In this document: piece after piece, positions 57,104-64,000 of the stretch
Layout: every line of letters begins with the position of its first letter
Position numbering within the stretch: the first letter of the stretch is position 1
Assembly (NCBI GenBank): GCA_025499625.1
Contig: JAFMVD010000012.1
Span: forward strand, 57,967 to 121,966
Direction of reading: 5' to 3'
From: Carboxylicivirga fragile
GTDB taxonomy: Bacteria > Bacteroidota > Bacteroidia > Bacteroidales > Marinilabiliaceae
Length of the DNA stretch: 64,000 nt
The notes under the pieces: model-generated
Database searches by the model: none
Told to the model about the DNA's origin: nothing
Seen by the model: the letters and a program-made list of their open reading frames with translations, nothing else
Translations under genes and position numbers: made by a program

Positions 57104-57859
57104 ATGCGCCATTACCTAAGTCTATTTACTCTGCTTGTTATTAGTAACCTGAGTATAGCTCAGAAAACAACTGACTGGCAACTGTGGAACAACGTTGAAG
57201 TAGGTTCTGACATAAGCAATCAGTTTTATCTAAGTCTGGATGCAAGGTATAGAACTGCTCTAGGAAGCGACCTGGATAATTGGAATAAATCTGGCTTGTT
57301 GGTTCGTAGTAAATGGACCTTCAATAAAACATGGAGTTTTTATTTTGACATCATCAATTATTACACAAGTCAAAATAATGAAGAGAACAGCTATGAATTT
57401 AGCCAACGCCTGGGTGTTGCCTTCTTTATTTTTAAAAATGGCAACAGCGTTTTCAGAAAAGGTGAACCTGCTTTAATTCAAATAAGCCCACGGCTTGAAC
57501 TGAGTAATTTTAGTCGGATCGAACATCGAATGTTTCGTTACATGGAATCAAATACCTATAACAGTTACTGGCGGTATAGAAATAGAACACGAGTTAAATA
57601 TGCGCTTAATCGCGAGAGTATGTTAGAAGAGCATTTATGGCGTCTGGATACAGATATTGAGTTTTTTGTACCCTTAAGCGCCGAACCTGATGAACGTTAT
57701 TTATCAAACATACGCGTGCGAATTGGCCCCGAATACAAGCATTCAATCCATTGGAGTTTCCGAGCATTTTATAGCTTCGACCACTCTGGGAATGGAGATT
57801 CAGGAGGTGGTAATATCGAAAGCCATATGTTAATGCTAAGAATTAAATATGTTTTTTAA
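57104..57859 (+). CDS. DUF2490 family outer-membrane protein
   Basis: 251 residues from the ATG at 57104 (a TTG 6 nt upstream is less likely). Signal peptide LVISNLSIAQ, then WQLWNNVEVGSDISNQFYLSLDARYRT, strand-rich barrel, and a C-terminal strand MLMLRIKYVF ending in Phe. This matches DUF2490, a family of outer-membrane barrels without known function. It starts 52 nt after the solute-binding lipoprotein gene, probably in one operon with it. Confidence 0.8.
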   Translation: MRHYLSLFTLLVISNLSIAQKTTDWQLWNNVEVGSDISNQFYLSLDARYRTALGSDLDNWNKSGLLVRSKWTFNKTWSFYFDIINYYTSQNNEENSYEFSQRLGVAFFIFKNGNSVFRKGEPALIQISPRLELSNFSRIEHRMFRYMESNTYNSYWRYRNRTRVKYALNRESMLEEHLWRLDTDIEFFVPLSAEPDERYLSNIRVRIGPEYKHSIHWSFRAFYSFDHSGNGDSGGGNIESHMLMLRIKYVF

Positions 57860-57871
57860 AAAAATTGAATT

Positions 57872-58630
57872 ATGATAGTAGGAATAGTAGCACTTATAAC
57901 AGCCATATTTTTAGGCGGAAGTACCGATGAGTATTTTCTTATTACGGATATTGATAAAGCAAGCAAAGAAATTGTTGTTGATAAACAACGCTCACAAGAA
58001 ATAATCAAGATCATTAAAAAGGAGAAAAAAACAGCCGATTCCTTTTATAAAACAAGATCAAAAAACCTTAGTAAATTTAAAAAAGGATACCTCAATTACG
58101 AACTAAAAAAGGAAGATCTCTTAGGTTTTTATGAAACCCAAATACAATCGGTCACTGAACACCAGGATCTAGTTTTCAATACGCGTTTAGCATGTATCCA
58201 ACATATTGAAGCCGAGGAATGGGATGAGATTCTTAAGTTATCGCAAGAACGATTTGATAAACAGTTAGCTAAAGAACAAAAGAAGTTAGCCAAGCAAAAG
58301 AAAGAAGTTTGGGATATCATTAACGATAAGGTTGATGCTGTTGTAACAGATTCAAAAAATAATAAAGCCGTAAAACAGGAAATTGAGATATTAAAACGCT
58401 CATTACTTAAACTTGATGATTCCTTAAGTAAACGTAATGTCAAAGATTCGGAAACTATTAAAAATTACAAGGTTAGTTTCGATGAATTAAAAGCCATCGG
58501 AACTAATAACAATGAATTAAGAACAAATGCTTTTGCTTCCTTGGTAATTTTCAGAGAGCAAGTAAAAAACAGAGTGGATGAAAAGCAATGGCAAGCCATC
58601 ATGAAAACCATTGATAAAACACTCTTGTAA
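57872..58630 (+). CDS. Coiled-coil protein with one membrane helix, unknown function
   Basis: 252 residues. A short hydrophobic N-terminus (MIVGIVALITAIFLGG) acts as anchor or signal. The rest is Lys/Glu-rich heptad-like helix over about 200 residues (KASKEIVVDKQRSQEII, KQLAKEQKKLAKQKKEVW). No catalytic motif is seen. It begins 12 nt after the DUF2490 gene. A hairpin follows, so it closes the operon. Function unknown. Confidence 0.7.
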   Translation: MIVGIVALITAIFLGGSTDEYFLITDIDKASKEIVVDKQRSQEIIKIIKKEKKTADSFYKTRSKNLSKFKKGYLNYELKKEDLLGFYETQIQSVTEHQDLVFNTRLACIQHIEAEEWDEILKLSQERFDKQLAKEQKKLAKQKKEVWDIINDKVDAVVTDSKNNKAVKQEIEILKRSLLKLDDSLSKRNVKDSETIKNYKVSFDELKAIGTNNNELRTNAFASLVIFREQVKNRVDEKQWQAIMKTIDKTLL

Positions 58631-58675
58631 GGTATCGGATTTATTTATCCTTTCTGTCCTATAAAAAATCGGACA

Positions 58676-58699
58676 TCTCCCCTGACAAAACAGGGGAGA
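58676..58699 (+). terminator. Hairpin after the coiled-coil gene
   Basis: TCTCCCCTG and CAGGGGAGA are perfect complements around a 6-nt loop. There is no T run. Confidence 0.55.
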
Positions 58700-58761
58700 A
58701 TTATAAAACCTACGAGGTAAGACTCAATTAGTCCGTTAAACCCTATCCCAGTGTAAAACCA

Positions 58762-59616
58762 ATGAAAATGATAAAATCAAATTTTATAATTCTGCTGATT
58801 TCGTTATTAACTTGCTTCGCGGCATCTGCTCAGCAAACCGACAGCATTATGTCGAAAGCTGAACTCGAAAAATTACACCGTGAGCTTGATAATCCTTTGG
58901 CCAAAAGATGGTCATTGGTATTTCAAGAGAATTATGGCATTAGCCAGGGCAATTTAGTTGATGGGAATGTTACATCCAACACCTTCTTTTTTCAACCTGC
59001 CCTACCTATCCCATTTGGCAGAAACAAGGTATTTACAGCGAGGCCTGTATTCCCAATTGTAACTCAGCCCGATTTTTCAGCTGACGCCAGCGGAGGCAGA
59101 AAAGTAAGCGGTTTTGGAGATATACAGATGGCAGCTCTATTTGGTCCTGGAAACGCCAAAGGAATCGTATGGGGGCTTGGCGCTACTTTTGTTTTCCCAA
59201 CTGCGAGTAATAGTAATCTGGGGCAAGGCAAGTGGCAGGCTGGCCCAACTTTTATGTTATTTCATTTGGCCAAAACCTGGAATAAAGGTGTTTTTATACA
59301 GCATTGGTGGTCGTATGCAGGCGATGAAGACAGAGCCGATGTAGCACTTACCGATTTTCAATATGTTATCAGGCGTAATTTTAGTAACTGGTCGCTAGGT
59401 ATGGGACCATCGGTTAAAATAAATTGGAAAGCCGGATGGGACGAAGGAGTTACTATACCTATAGGCTTTGGATACACCAGAACAGCCTTAGTTGGCAAAA
59501 CGCCTTTTAAATTGCGTATTGAACCGCAATACAGTATTTATCGATCAAGTGAATATGGCAATGTCTGGAACATTCGAATACAAATTGCTCCTGTAATTAA
59601 AAGCCCGTTTATATAA
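58762..59616 (+). CDS. Outer-membrane protein, intact homolog of the decayed gene at 55499
   Basis: 284 residues with signal peptide SLLTCFAASAQ. It begins KAELEKLHRELDNPLAKRW and goes on with FFFQPALPIPFG and VSGFGDIQMAALFGPG, the pattern of a Bacteroidota barrel family sometimes annotated neuromedin U-like or transporter. Strands alternate to the end. It resembles the N-terminal part of the pseudogene at 55499. It probably forms an outer-membrane channel; cargo unknown. The next gene starts 18 nt after its end. Confidence 0.78.
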   Translation: MKMIKSNFIILLISLLTCFAASAQQTDSIMSKAELEKLHRELDNPLAKRWSLVFQENYGISQGNLVDGNVTSNTFFFQPALPIPFGRNKVFTARPVFPIVTQPDFSADASGGRKVSGFGDIQMAALFGPGNAKGIVWGLGATFVFPTASNSNLGQGKWQAGPTFMLFHLAKTWNKGVFIQHWWSYAGDEDRADVALTDFQYVIRRNFSNWSLGMGPSVKINWKAGWDEGVTIPIGFGYTRTALVGKTPFKLRIEPQYSIYRSSEYGNVWNIRIQIAPVIKSPFI

Positions 59617-59634
59617 CCTTTGTGCACTATTTCT

Positions 59635-60177
59635 ATGAAATTCTTTTCAAGCCTGAAACCACTTTTATCAAGATGCTTATTGATCGTTTGCCTGTTTTTT
59701 GTATTCCTTGGCATCCTAAAAGCGCAATCGCATAACGATCATAGCGTGGATACTCACCATAGTAACGATGCTCATCACCATCAAAACCACGCTGCTTTAT
59801 TTGTTGGCGGAACCTCCCAATACGACCTAGGTAAGAATATTACAACACTAGGTATTGATTACATGCGCTTTTTCAAAAAAAACCCCCAGTGGGGAATTAG
59901 TGCCGCAACCGAAATTATACTTGCTGATGATATCCAATGGCTAATTATTACACCTTTGGTATATCAACCATTCGAAAATTTTTGGTTGAGATCAGGTCCT
60001 GGATTTGAACTAGTTCATAATGAAACCCATAAAATCATTGGCACTTTCGTTATGCGCTTTGGTCTTGGCTATGATATTAACGTTGACAACCTAGTCATAT
60101 CTCCCAGTTTTGATTTTGATTACATTCGTTATCATCCAGCAGTCGTTTGGGGAGTAAATATTGGGATGGGGTTTTAA
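59635..60177 (+). CDS. Outer-membrane barrel protein with a histidine-rich N-terminus
   Basis: 180 residues from the ATG at 59635 (an in-frame GTG at 59620 overlaps the upstream gene end less naturally). After a signal peptide (LFFVFLGILKAQ) the mature N-terminus has ten histidines within about 22 residues (SHNDHSVDTHHSND, AHHHQNH), likely to bind a metal ion. The rest is a small beta barrel (LGIDYMRFF, WGISAATEII, LITPLVYQPF, GFELVHNET, VWGVNIGMGF). No family is recognised. Adjacent to the 58762 gene, probably cotranscribed. Confidence 0.7.
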   Translation: MKFFSSLKPLLSRCLLIVCLFFVFLGILKAQSHNDHSVDTHHSNDAHHHQNHAALFVGGTSQYDLGKNITTLGIDYMRFFKKNPQWGISAATEIILADDIQWLIITPLVYQPFENFWLRSGPGFELVHNETHKIIGTFVMRFGLGYDINVDNLVISPSFDFDYIRYHPAVVWGVNIGMGF

Positions 60178-60190
60178 GTAAAGGATGATT

Positions 60191-60481
60191 AAGGATACGG
60201 CCTTTATTGAAGATCATATCTTGAAGCCTCAATAAGTAGCATTAACAAAGCACCTACAATACTGATAAATAACTTAATCAATTCTCTCCTTTAGGAGAGA
60301 TGCCCGAAGGGCAGAGAGGTGATAAACTTAAATTGAGATTGTAATTATTCAGGATACAATCTTTATTGGCAAGACACTAAAGAGATCGGATCCTGAATTC
60401 TGCTTAAAATTAACAATAGCACATCTCCCACTTAAGGATACGATCTTTATTAGCAAGATGCAAATAGAGATCGTATCCTTA
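60191..60481. repeat. Three related hairpin units
   Basis: Unit 3 (60433-60481) has perfect 14-bp arms, TAAGGATACGATCT and its complement. Unit 2 (60348-60397) has arms of 15 with 13 matches (TTCAGGATaCaATCT type) plus the same loop start CTTTATT-GCAAGA. Unit 1 (from 60191) keeps only the left arm clearly. The arms drift together, suggesting selection on pairing or recent duplication. Confidence 0.65.
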
Positions 60482-60536
60482 GTCCGATTGGAGCATTCTT
60501 ATGTCATTTTGGGGTATACAGAGGTCGCCAATACCT

Positions 60537-60553
60537 TCATCTTTGTATTGTCA
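60537..60553 (+). promoter_or_regulatory. Promoter-like sequence of the 60581 gene
   Basis: TCATCTTTGTATTGTCA, nearly identical to the sequence at 55901-55917 and similarly placed (44 nt) before the start codon. Confidence 0.4.
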
Positions 60554-60580
60554 ATGAAATAATAATAAAAACAAAATGTC

Positions 60581-61132
60581 ATGAAAAATTTTGCAACAAG
60601 CCTTCTAACAGTATTCGCACTGAGCTTATCATTTTTAAGTTCAGCTCAGGAAAAAATGGTATTACCAAAGGGAACAACCATTTCGATTAATGTTGATCGT
60701 AACATTGCATCAAAATCGGTTCAACCAGAATTTCAATTTGGTGGTGTTGTTGATTTGGATGTACTAAGCGATAACAAAATTCTTATTCCATCCGGAACTA
60801 AGGTAATGGGTAAAGTTGTATCGGTTAAAACAGCAGGTCGCGTTGCTGGTCAGGCCGAAATAGTTCTTGTTCTTACCAAAATACAAAAGGGAGACGAGTA
60901 TTTGCCTATTGAAACAGCAGCCATTGCTGTTCAAGGTGAAGCTCAAGGTAAAAAAACAGTTAGAAATGTAGGTGTTGGTGCTGCAACAGGTGCTGCATTT
61001 AATAAGGGTAAAGGAGCTGGACGCGGAGCCGCTACCATGGGAGCTGCTACAATATTATCAGGCGATGGAAACATTACAATCCCCAAAGGATACAACTTAC
61101 AGTTTCCTACTGCCGATAGTGTAAGTTTCTAA
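60581..61132 (+). CDS. Secreted protein with glycine-zipper segment, unknown function
   Basis: 183 residues with signal peptide SLSFLSSAQ. Mature domain opens MVLPKGTTISINVDRNIASKS and includes LIPSGTKVMGKVVSVKTAGRVAGQAEIVL, a small beta domain as in some conjugation/organelle-coat proteins. A Gly/Ala-rich helix-forming stretch (GVGAATGAAFNKGKGAG) follows, of the kind that inserts in membranes or packs helices. No family is recognised. A terminator-like hairpin follows at 61155-61181. Confidence 0.65.
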   Translation: MKNFATSLLTVFALSLSFLSSAQEKMVLPKGTTISINVDRNIASKSVQPEFQFGGVVDLDVLSDNKILIPSGTKVMGKVVSVKTAGRVAGQAEIVLVLTKIQKGDEYLPIETAAIAVQGEAQGKKTVRNVGVGAATGAAFNKGKGAGRGAATMGAATILSGDGNITIPKGYNLQFPTADSVSF

Positions 61133-61154
61133 ACTTGATCATAAAATTAATAAC

Positions 61155-61181
61155 AAGGTACTATGAAGTTCATAGTACCTT
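61155..61181 (+). terminator. Terminator after the 60581 gene
   Basis: AAGGTACTATGAA and TTCATAGTACCTT are perfect complements, followed by TTTTG. Confidence 0.75.
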
Positions 61182-61260
61182 TTGCCGTATCAGGTAAAAA
61201 ACTAAACACAGAAGTACTGAGAAGTTTCATCAAACGTATTAGCCATTTATAACATCAATC

Positions 61261-61922
61261 ATGAAATATCTATTTTTAATTTTTATCAGCTCGTTCGTTA
61301 CACTTAGCACCATTGAACTTAAGGCGCAAGATGAACAGGAACCGGATGCGAATAATCCCATAGATCATAATTCCACAACCGCACCTATGGTAGCGACAAG
61401 CAAATGACTCAATTTATCGCTAATGCCACTTTTAAGAGATGGTTTGTACGTTTTTCAACCGAAGCTGAATTTAATCATAAGGCTGATAATCTTTACAAAG
61501 GTGGAAATATTGTCGTATCACGTTTATTTAATGGCAAAAACCCAAGCCAAAAATATGGTGTTGGTGCCATTGTATCGTATATCAACTCCAAAGGAATGGC
61601 TGCCGGTTTAAACGTGGTATCAGTAAATCCTTTTGGTGATTGGAAGTTTATTTCACTTACCACCTACCAGCTTGGTGATGATATATCAATGTTAGAATTT
61701 CAGCCAGGCTTATACTTAACTCTAAAAAAGGGTTGGTATATACGCAATCATCCTCGCATGATTTTTGATTTTGCTTCTGACTACTATGAAGTACCGGTTG
61801 GTGCTGGTTTTGGTAACATTATTGATGTAAGTGGCACTAAAGTAAACTTATTGGTTGAACCTCAATACGATTTTTCTAATAATAGAATGATGCTTTACGC
61901 CGGTGTTAAGGCACTTTTTTAA
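61261..61922 (+). pseudogene. Frameshifted outer-membrane barrel protein gene
   Basis: The first 48 codons (61261-61407) give a signal peptide (FISSFVTLSTIELKAQ) and a short mature N-terminus in one frame, ending at TGA 61405. A different frame, open from 61371, continues FHNRTYGSDKQMTQFIANATF and then 170 more residues of barrel-type sequence to 61922, ending LYAGVKALF. The total length of 662 nt is one base short of a multiple of three, so a single base loss near 61360-61375 explains it. The second part also has its own ATG at 61404 overlapping the stop, so a split translation cannot be excluded. Confidence 0.7.
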
Positions 61923-62510
61923 TTTAATAGAGCTATAGTTTTTTAGGCAGAAGTCAGTAGTTGAAAGATCAAGCTAAGGTAGTAAAGTTTTATACCGCAG
62001 ATTGATCTAAATGCGCCTTTAGTGCATTCCATTTCTAAAGTAACTTTGCTTATGTATCGGCCAGGGGTATCGCCTTTAAAAACATTAATAAATAATACAT
62101 TGTATTTTTAACCACAGATTTAGCTTCGCTGATTATCAATTCTATAATTAAACAGATTTTTAGTTCCGCTTTGCGGAACAATTTGTGATAATCCCGATGG
62201 CTATCGGGAGTGAAATTCGTGGTCTTTTTTACTATATTGTTTAATAGCAATTTCACTAATGTATCGGCATTATACCAGCGCATTTTGTAATACATTTGGT
62301 ATAATTGGTATTAAACATGGTATCCTTTTTTTAGAGCATACAAATAAGGCATGCCAGTAATAAACTTACTTAGCATGCCTTATACCCAAAATGGTTTTCA
62401 ACCTCACCTCTATCTATTCTTATCTCATTTCACCTATAAAGTTATCGGGAGGAAGAACACTTTTGTTAGCCCTCCCGATGGTCATGAAATAATTTGTTTT
62501 GTAAGCTTTC
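61923..62510. other. Intergenic region with hairpins only
   Basis: 588 bases. It includes TCCCGATGGCTATCGGGA-type palindromes at about 62193, and the terminator of the next minus-strand gene (62444-62479). I see no gene. Confidence 0.5.
62444..62479 (-). terminator. Terminator after lipoprotein A
   Basis: ATCGGGAGG and CCTCCCGAT are perfect complements, with inner GAACA/TGTTA pairing, past the stop codon of the minus-strand gene at 62511. A similar hairpin follows the next upstream gene at 62961-62988. Confidence 0.65.
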
Positions 62511-62684
62511 CTATGCCGGAGCAACAGTTGGCGGTTGGGCAATTGGATTTTCCGCACCTGGTGCAATTGGCTGTGCCACTTCATCCGTATTTTGCGGCAC
62601 ATAGTCATCATCGCTACTGCATGATGTAAAACCTAATCCCATTACAAATAAACCTACTGCAAATAATGTTTTTAACTTTTTCAT
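62511..62684 (-). CDS. 57-residue lipoprotein A
   Basis: Read on the minus strand from ATG 62684 to TAG 62511: 57 residues beginning MKKLKTLFAVGLFVMGLGFT, with a lipobox ending SC at Cys22, then SSDDD, then a Pro- and Asn-rich tail ending AQPPTVAPA. It is short enough to have been missed easily. A second gene of exactly the same length and design is at 63648-63821; the two share about 70 percent of residues, with drift at codon third positions, so both are coding and under constraint. Function unknown; a surface or periplasmic lipid-anchored peptide. Confidence 0.8.
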   Translation of the reverse strand: MKKLKTLFAVGLFVMGLGFTSCSSDDDYVPQNTDEVAQPIAPGAENPIAQPPTVAPA

Positions 62685-63004
62685 GACTTTTAATTTTTAC
62701 TGTTCAACTTTGTTTTTTTACTATTACAAAGGTTGAATTAAAAGTCCCTCCATTTTATTCCAAAAAGACAATATAATGTCCCAAACAGACAACATGATTT
62801 TTTAAACAGTACAGTTAACCAGCACTTCAAATAACAATTCGGATGAACATATAGCGATTAACAGACAAACAATCTTTCTCTACGCATAAGAAAACACATT
62901 TAACACAAAGAGGTAATCCGTTTTAGGAAAACCCCTTTGTACTGTTTCTGACAATCTCGAGAGGGAGAACATATTTGTTCACCCCCTCAATGGTCATGAA
63001 TAAT
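62685..63004. other. Intergenic region between lipoprotein A and the DUF4136 gene
   Basis: 320 bases without a gene. A -7-like AACCTTTGTA on the minus strand (about 62726-62735) and the hairpin at 62961-62988 are the only features seen. Confidence 0.5.
62961..62988 (-). terminator. Hairpin after the DUF4136 gene
   Basis: GAGGG-a-GAAC and GTTC-acc-CCCTC pair, with a loop of six A/T bases; its layout copies that of 62444-62479, including GGTCATGAA just after it. Confidence 0.55.
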
Positions 63005-63553
63005 TTATGACTGAGTCCTATCTATAGGAAATTCTTCAAATACTTTTGCAATTACTGCATTAATTTTTTCTTCGGCTTTTTTATTCTTGCCCTTAAATTC
63101 ATCTTCAGCTGTTCCTATCCATAGTACTTCATCTGTTTCGGTATCAACTACTGCAATTTGAAGTACTCCCGTGGCGGTAGTATATTCCTGTGTATCACTC
63201 TGGCTATTGGCCATGCCATATCCACCTCTTCTAAAACCAACTCCTCCTGTACGGTAATGATTAGTATTGGTTGAATAAGACTTTTGAACATCTATTCCAA
63301 AGCCCCACACTATTTCAAGCTCCGCTTCTTTTTCCTGAATAAGGCCACGCTGTTCTGTTTCATTTACAATGGCATTTTCTATACGTTTGGTATTGATAGG
63401 ATTGATACTCTCATTAGTACCTTCAACTTGTTTTATCGCATAACTTGTAAAAGCATTAAAATCGGCGTTGCTAACCTGGTCACTACTTACCTTGGTTGAA
63501 GAACAACTCGTCAATAAGCCTATGACCGCTATTATTATTGTTAAATTCTTCAT
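63005..63553 (-). CDS. DUF4136 family lipoprotein
   Basis: 182 residues with a lipoprotein signal (AVIGLLTSCSS, Cys17). The DUF4136 pattern is seen: DFNAFTSYAI, then INTKRIENAIVNETEQRGLI, an internal Gly/Arg-rich loop (GGVGFRRGGYGM), VLQIAVVDTETDEVLWIGTAEDEF and a last helix. The family is found in Gram-negative periplasm or outer membrane, with no known role. It lies between two paralogous tiny lipoprotein genes, all on the minus strand. Confidence 0.83.
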   Translation of the reverse strand: MKNLTIIIAVIGLLTSCSSTKVSSDQVSNADFNAFTSYAIKQVEGTNESINPINTKRIENAIVNETEQRGLIQEKEAELEIVWGFGIDVQKSYSTNTNHYRTGGVGFRRGGYGMANSQSDTQEYTTATGVLQIAVVDTETDEVLWIGTAEDEFKGKNKKAEEKINAVIAKVFEEFPIDRTQS

Positions 63554-63647
63554 AACTTCAAATTTTACTTGTTTATTAACTAATAATTAATGAATTAAAG
63601 ACCCGGTCCTGCGGCCAAGGTCTTCAAAAATCTACCTCCCCATTTCT

Positions 63648-63821
63648 TTATGCAGGCGCTACCGTTGGTGGCTGTGCAATTGGATTTTCTACCCCGGGTG
63701 CATTTGGCTGTGTTGGCTCGCCTGGATTAACCGGCGTATAATTATCATCGCTGCTACAAGATGTGAATCCTAATCCCATTATAAATAATCCAACTGCGAA
63801 TACTGTTTTTAACTTTTTCAT
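63648..63821 (-). CDS. 57-residue lipoprotein B, paralog of lipoprotein A
   Basis: Read on the minus strand from ATG 63821 to TAA 63648: 57 residues beginning MKKLKTVFAVGLFIMGLGFT, lipobox SC with Cys22, then SSDDN and a tail with PTQPNAPGVENPIAQPP ending TVAPA. It matches lipoprotein A in length and design, and the two genes flank the DUF4136 gene about 1.1 kb apart. Upstream, a perfect 12-bp hairpin (63855-63897) lies in its leader or ends an outside gene. Confidence 0.8.
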   Translation of the reverse strand: MKKLKTVFAVGLFIMGLGFTSCSSDDNYTPVNPGEPTQPNAPGVENPIAQPPTVAPA

Positions 63822-63854
63822 GACTTTTGTTTTTTAATATTTGACTTTTATTCT

Positions 63855-63897
63855 GGAACGGTTCTTCTATAACCATTATGTAAGAAAGAACCGTTCC
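63855..63897. terminator. Perfect 12-bp hairpin upstream of lipoprotein B
   Basis: GGAACGGTTCTT and AAGAACCGTTCC pair around 19 nt, followed by TTATTTTG on the plus strand. It may be a terminator for a gene beyond the window or a leader hairpin of lipoprotein B. Confidence 0.55.
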
Positions 63898-64000
63898 TTA
63901 TTTTGTTAGTTGATCTTTATTGTTTTTGTTGATACAAAGATTGCTCGTTTCAATCTCTGCTTTTATTCCAATCCGACTTTGTAATAACCCTTAAAGACTT

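Larger units (their letters stand above)
60178..60580. other. Intergenic region with hairpin repeats
   Basis: No gene. It carries three related units beginning AAGGATACG/AGGATACA (about 60191, 60348 and 60433) and a CTCTCCTTTAGGAGAG palindrome (about 60284-60300), then the promoter-like TCATCTTTGTATTGTCA at 60537. Confidence 0.6.

Noticed and set aside
62351..62629. 92-codon plus-strand ORF
   Set aside because: It is the antisense of the lipoprotein A gene, which has a clear lipobox and a paralog with matching codon drift.

Overview
The window looks like chromosomal DNA of a marine-type member of the Bacteroidota, possibly the Marinilabiliales/Bacteroidales side (lineage is inference). The evidence is two large secreted proteases with type IX secretion (T9SS) C-terminal tails, a TonB-dependent receptor operon, DUF5723, DUF6261 and DUF2490 proteins, AT-rich DNA, weak Shine-Dalgarno sites, and several promoters matching the Bacteroidota -7 element TAnnTTTG (best case: TTTG-N20-TAGTTTTG before ahpC). 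I recognised no rRNA, tRNA, CRISPR array or complete insertion sequence. HemF, AhpC/AhpF and a fatty-acid desaturase suggest a cell that meets oxygen.

Layout. 1-10.1 kb: end of a DUF2339 membrane protein, a lysophospholipid transporter/acyltransferase pair, a DUF5723 outer-membrane protein, PrsW protease, ArfB ribosome rescue, and an ABC-F ATPase. 10.3-14.2 kb: TonB receptor plus phytase operon. 14.3-17.8 kb: a small-ORF locus, a barrel protein, ahpC and ahpF. 17.9-21.9 kb: a probable gene-cassette region of unknown genes with attC-like boundaries and shared 70-nt modules, then a repeat-rich stretch. 21.9-30.9 kb: DUF6261, lipoproteins, serine hydrolase, desaturase, membrane LytTR regulator, a relic of ahpF, hemF and a small barrel. 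31.2-38.7 kb: M9 collagenase and M6 protease, both T9SS cargo. 39.2-47.3 kb: a Pif1/RecD-like helicase, then a molybdenum-hydroxylase cluster (xdhC, mobA-like, 2Fe-2S and molybdopterin subunits). 47.4-52.1 kb: a TolC/HlyD/ABC export operon whose ATPase has lost most catalytic motifs. 52.5-60.2 kb: AraC regulator divergent from a sulfatase, then an orphan solute-binding lipoprotein and outer-membrane proteins. 60.2-64 kb: hairpin repeats, a frameshifted barrel gene, and a DUF4136 lipoprotein between two paralogous 57-residue lipoproteins.

The most unusual signal is an approximately 90-nt element present three times (6363-6451 minus, 14384-14471 minus, 55409-55498 plus). Each copy has identical arms, ATGAAACGAGCCA and TGGCGAGTTCCAT, that can pair with a tandem G.A mismatch, and an inner hairpin. 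In each, the GGCGAG block lies exactly 40 nt before the start codon of the next ORF. It looks like a conserved 5' leader RNA, possibly with a vestigial small ORF. One copy precedes an outer-membrane protein gene, one a 29-codon ORF, and one a decayed outer-membrane protein gene.
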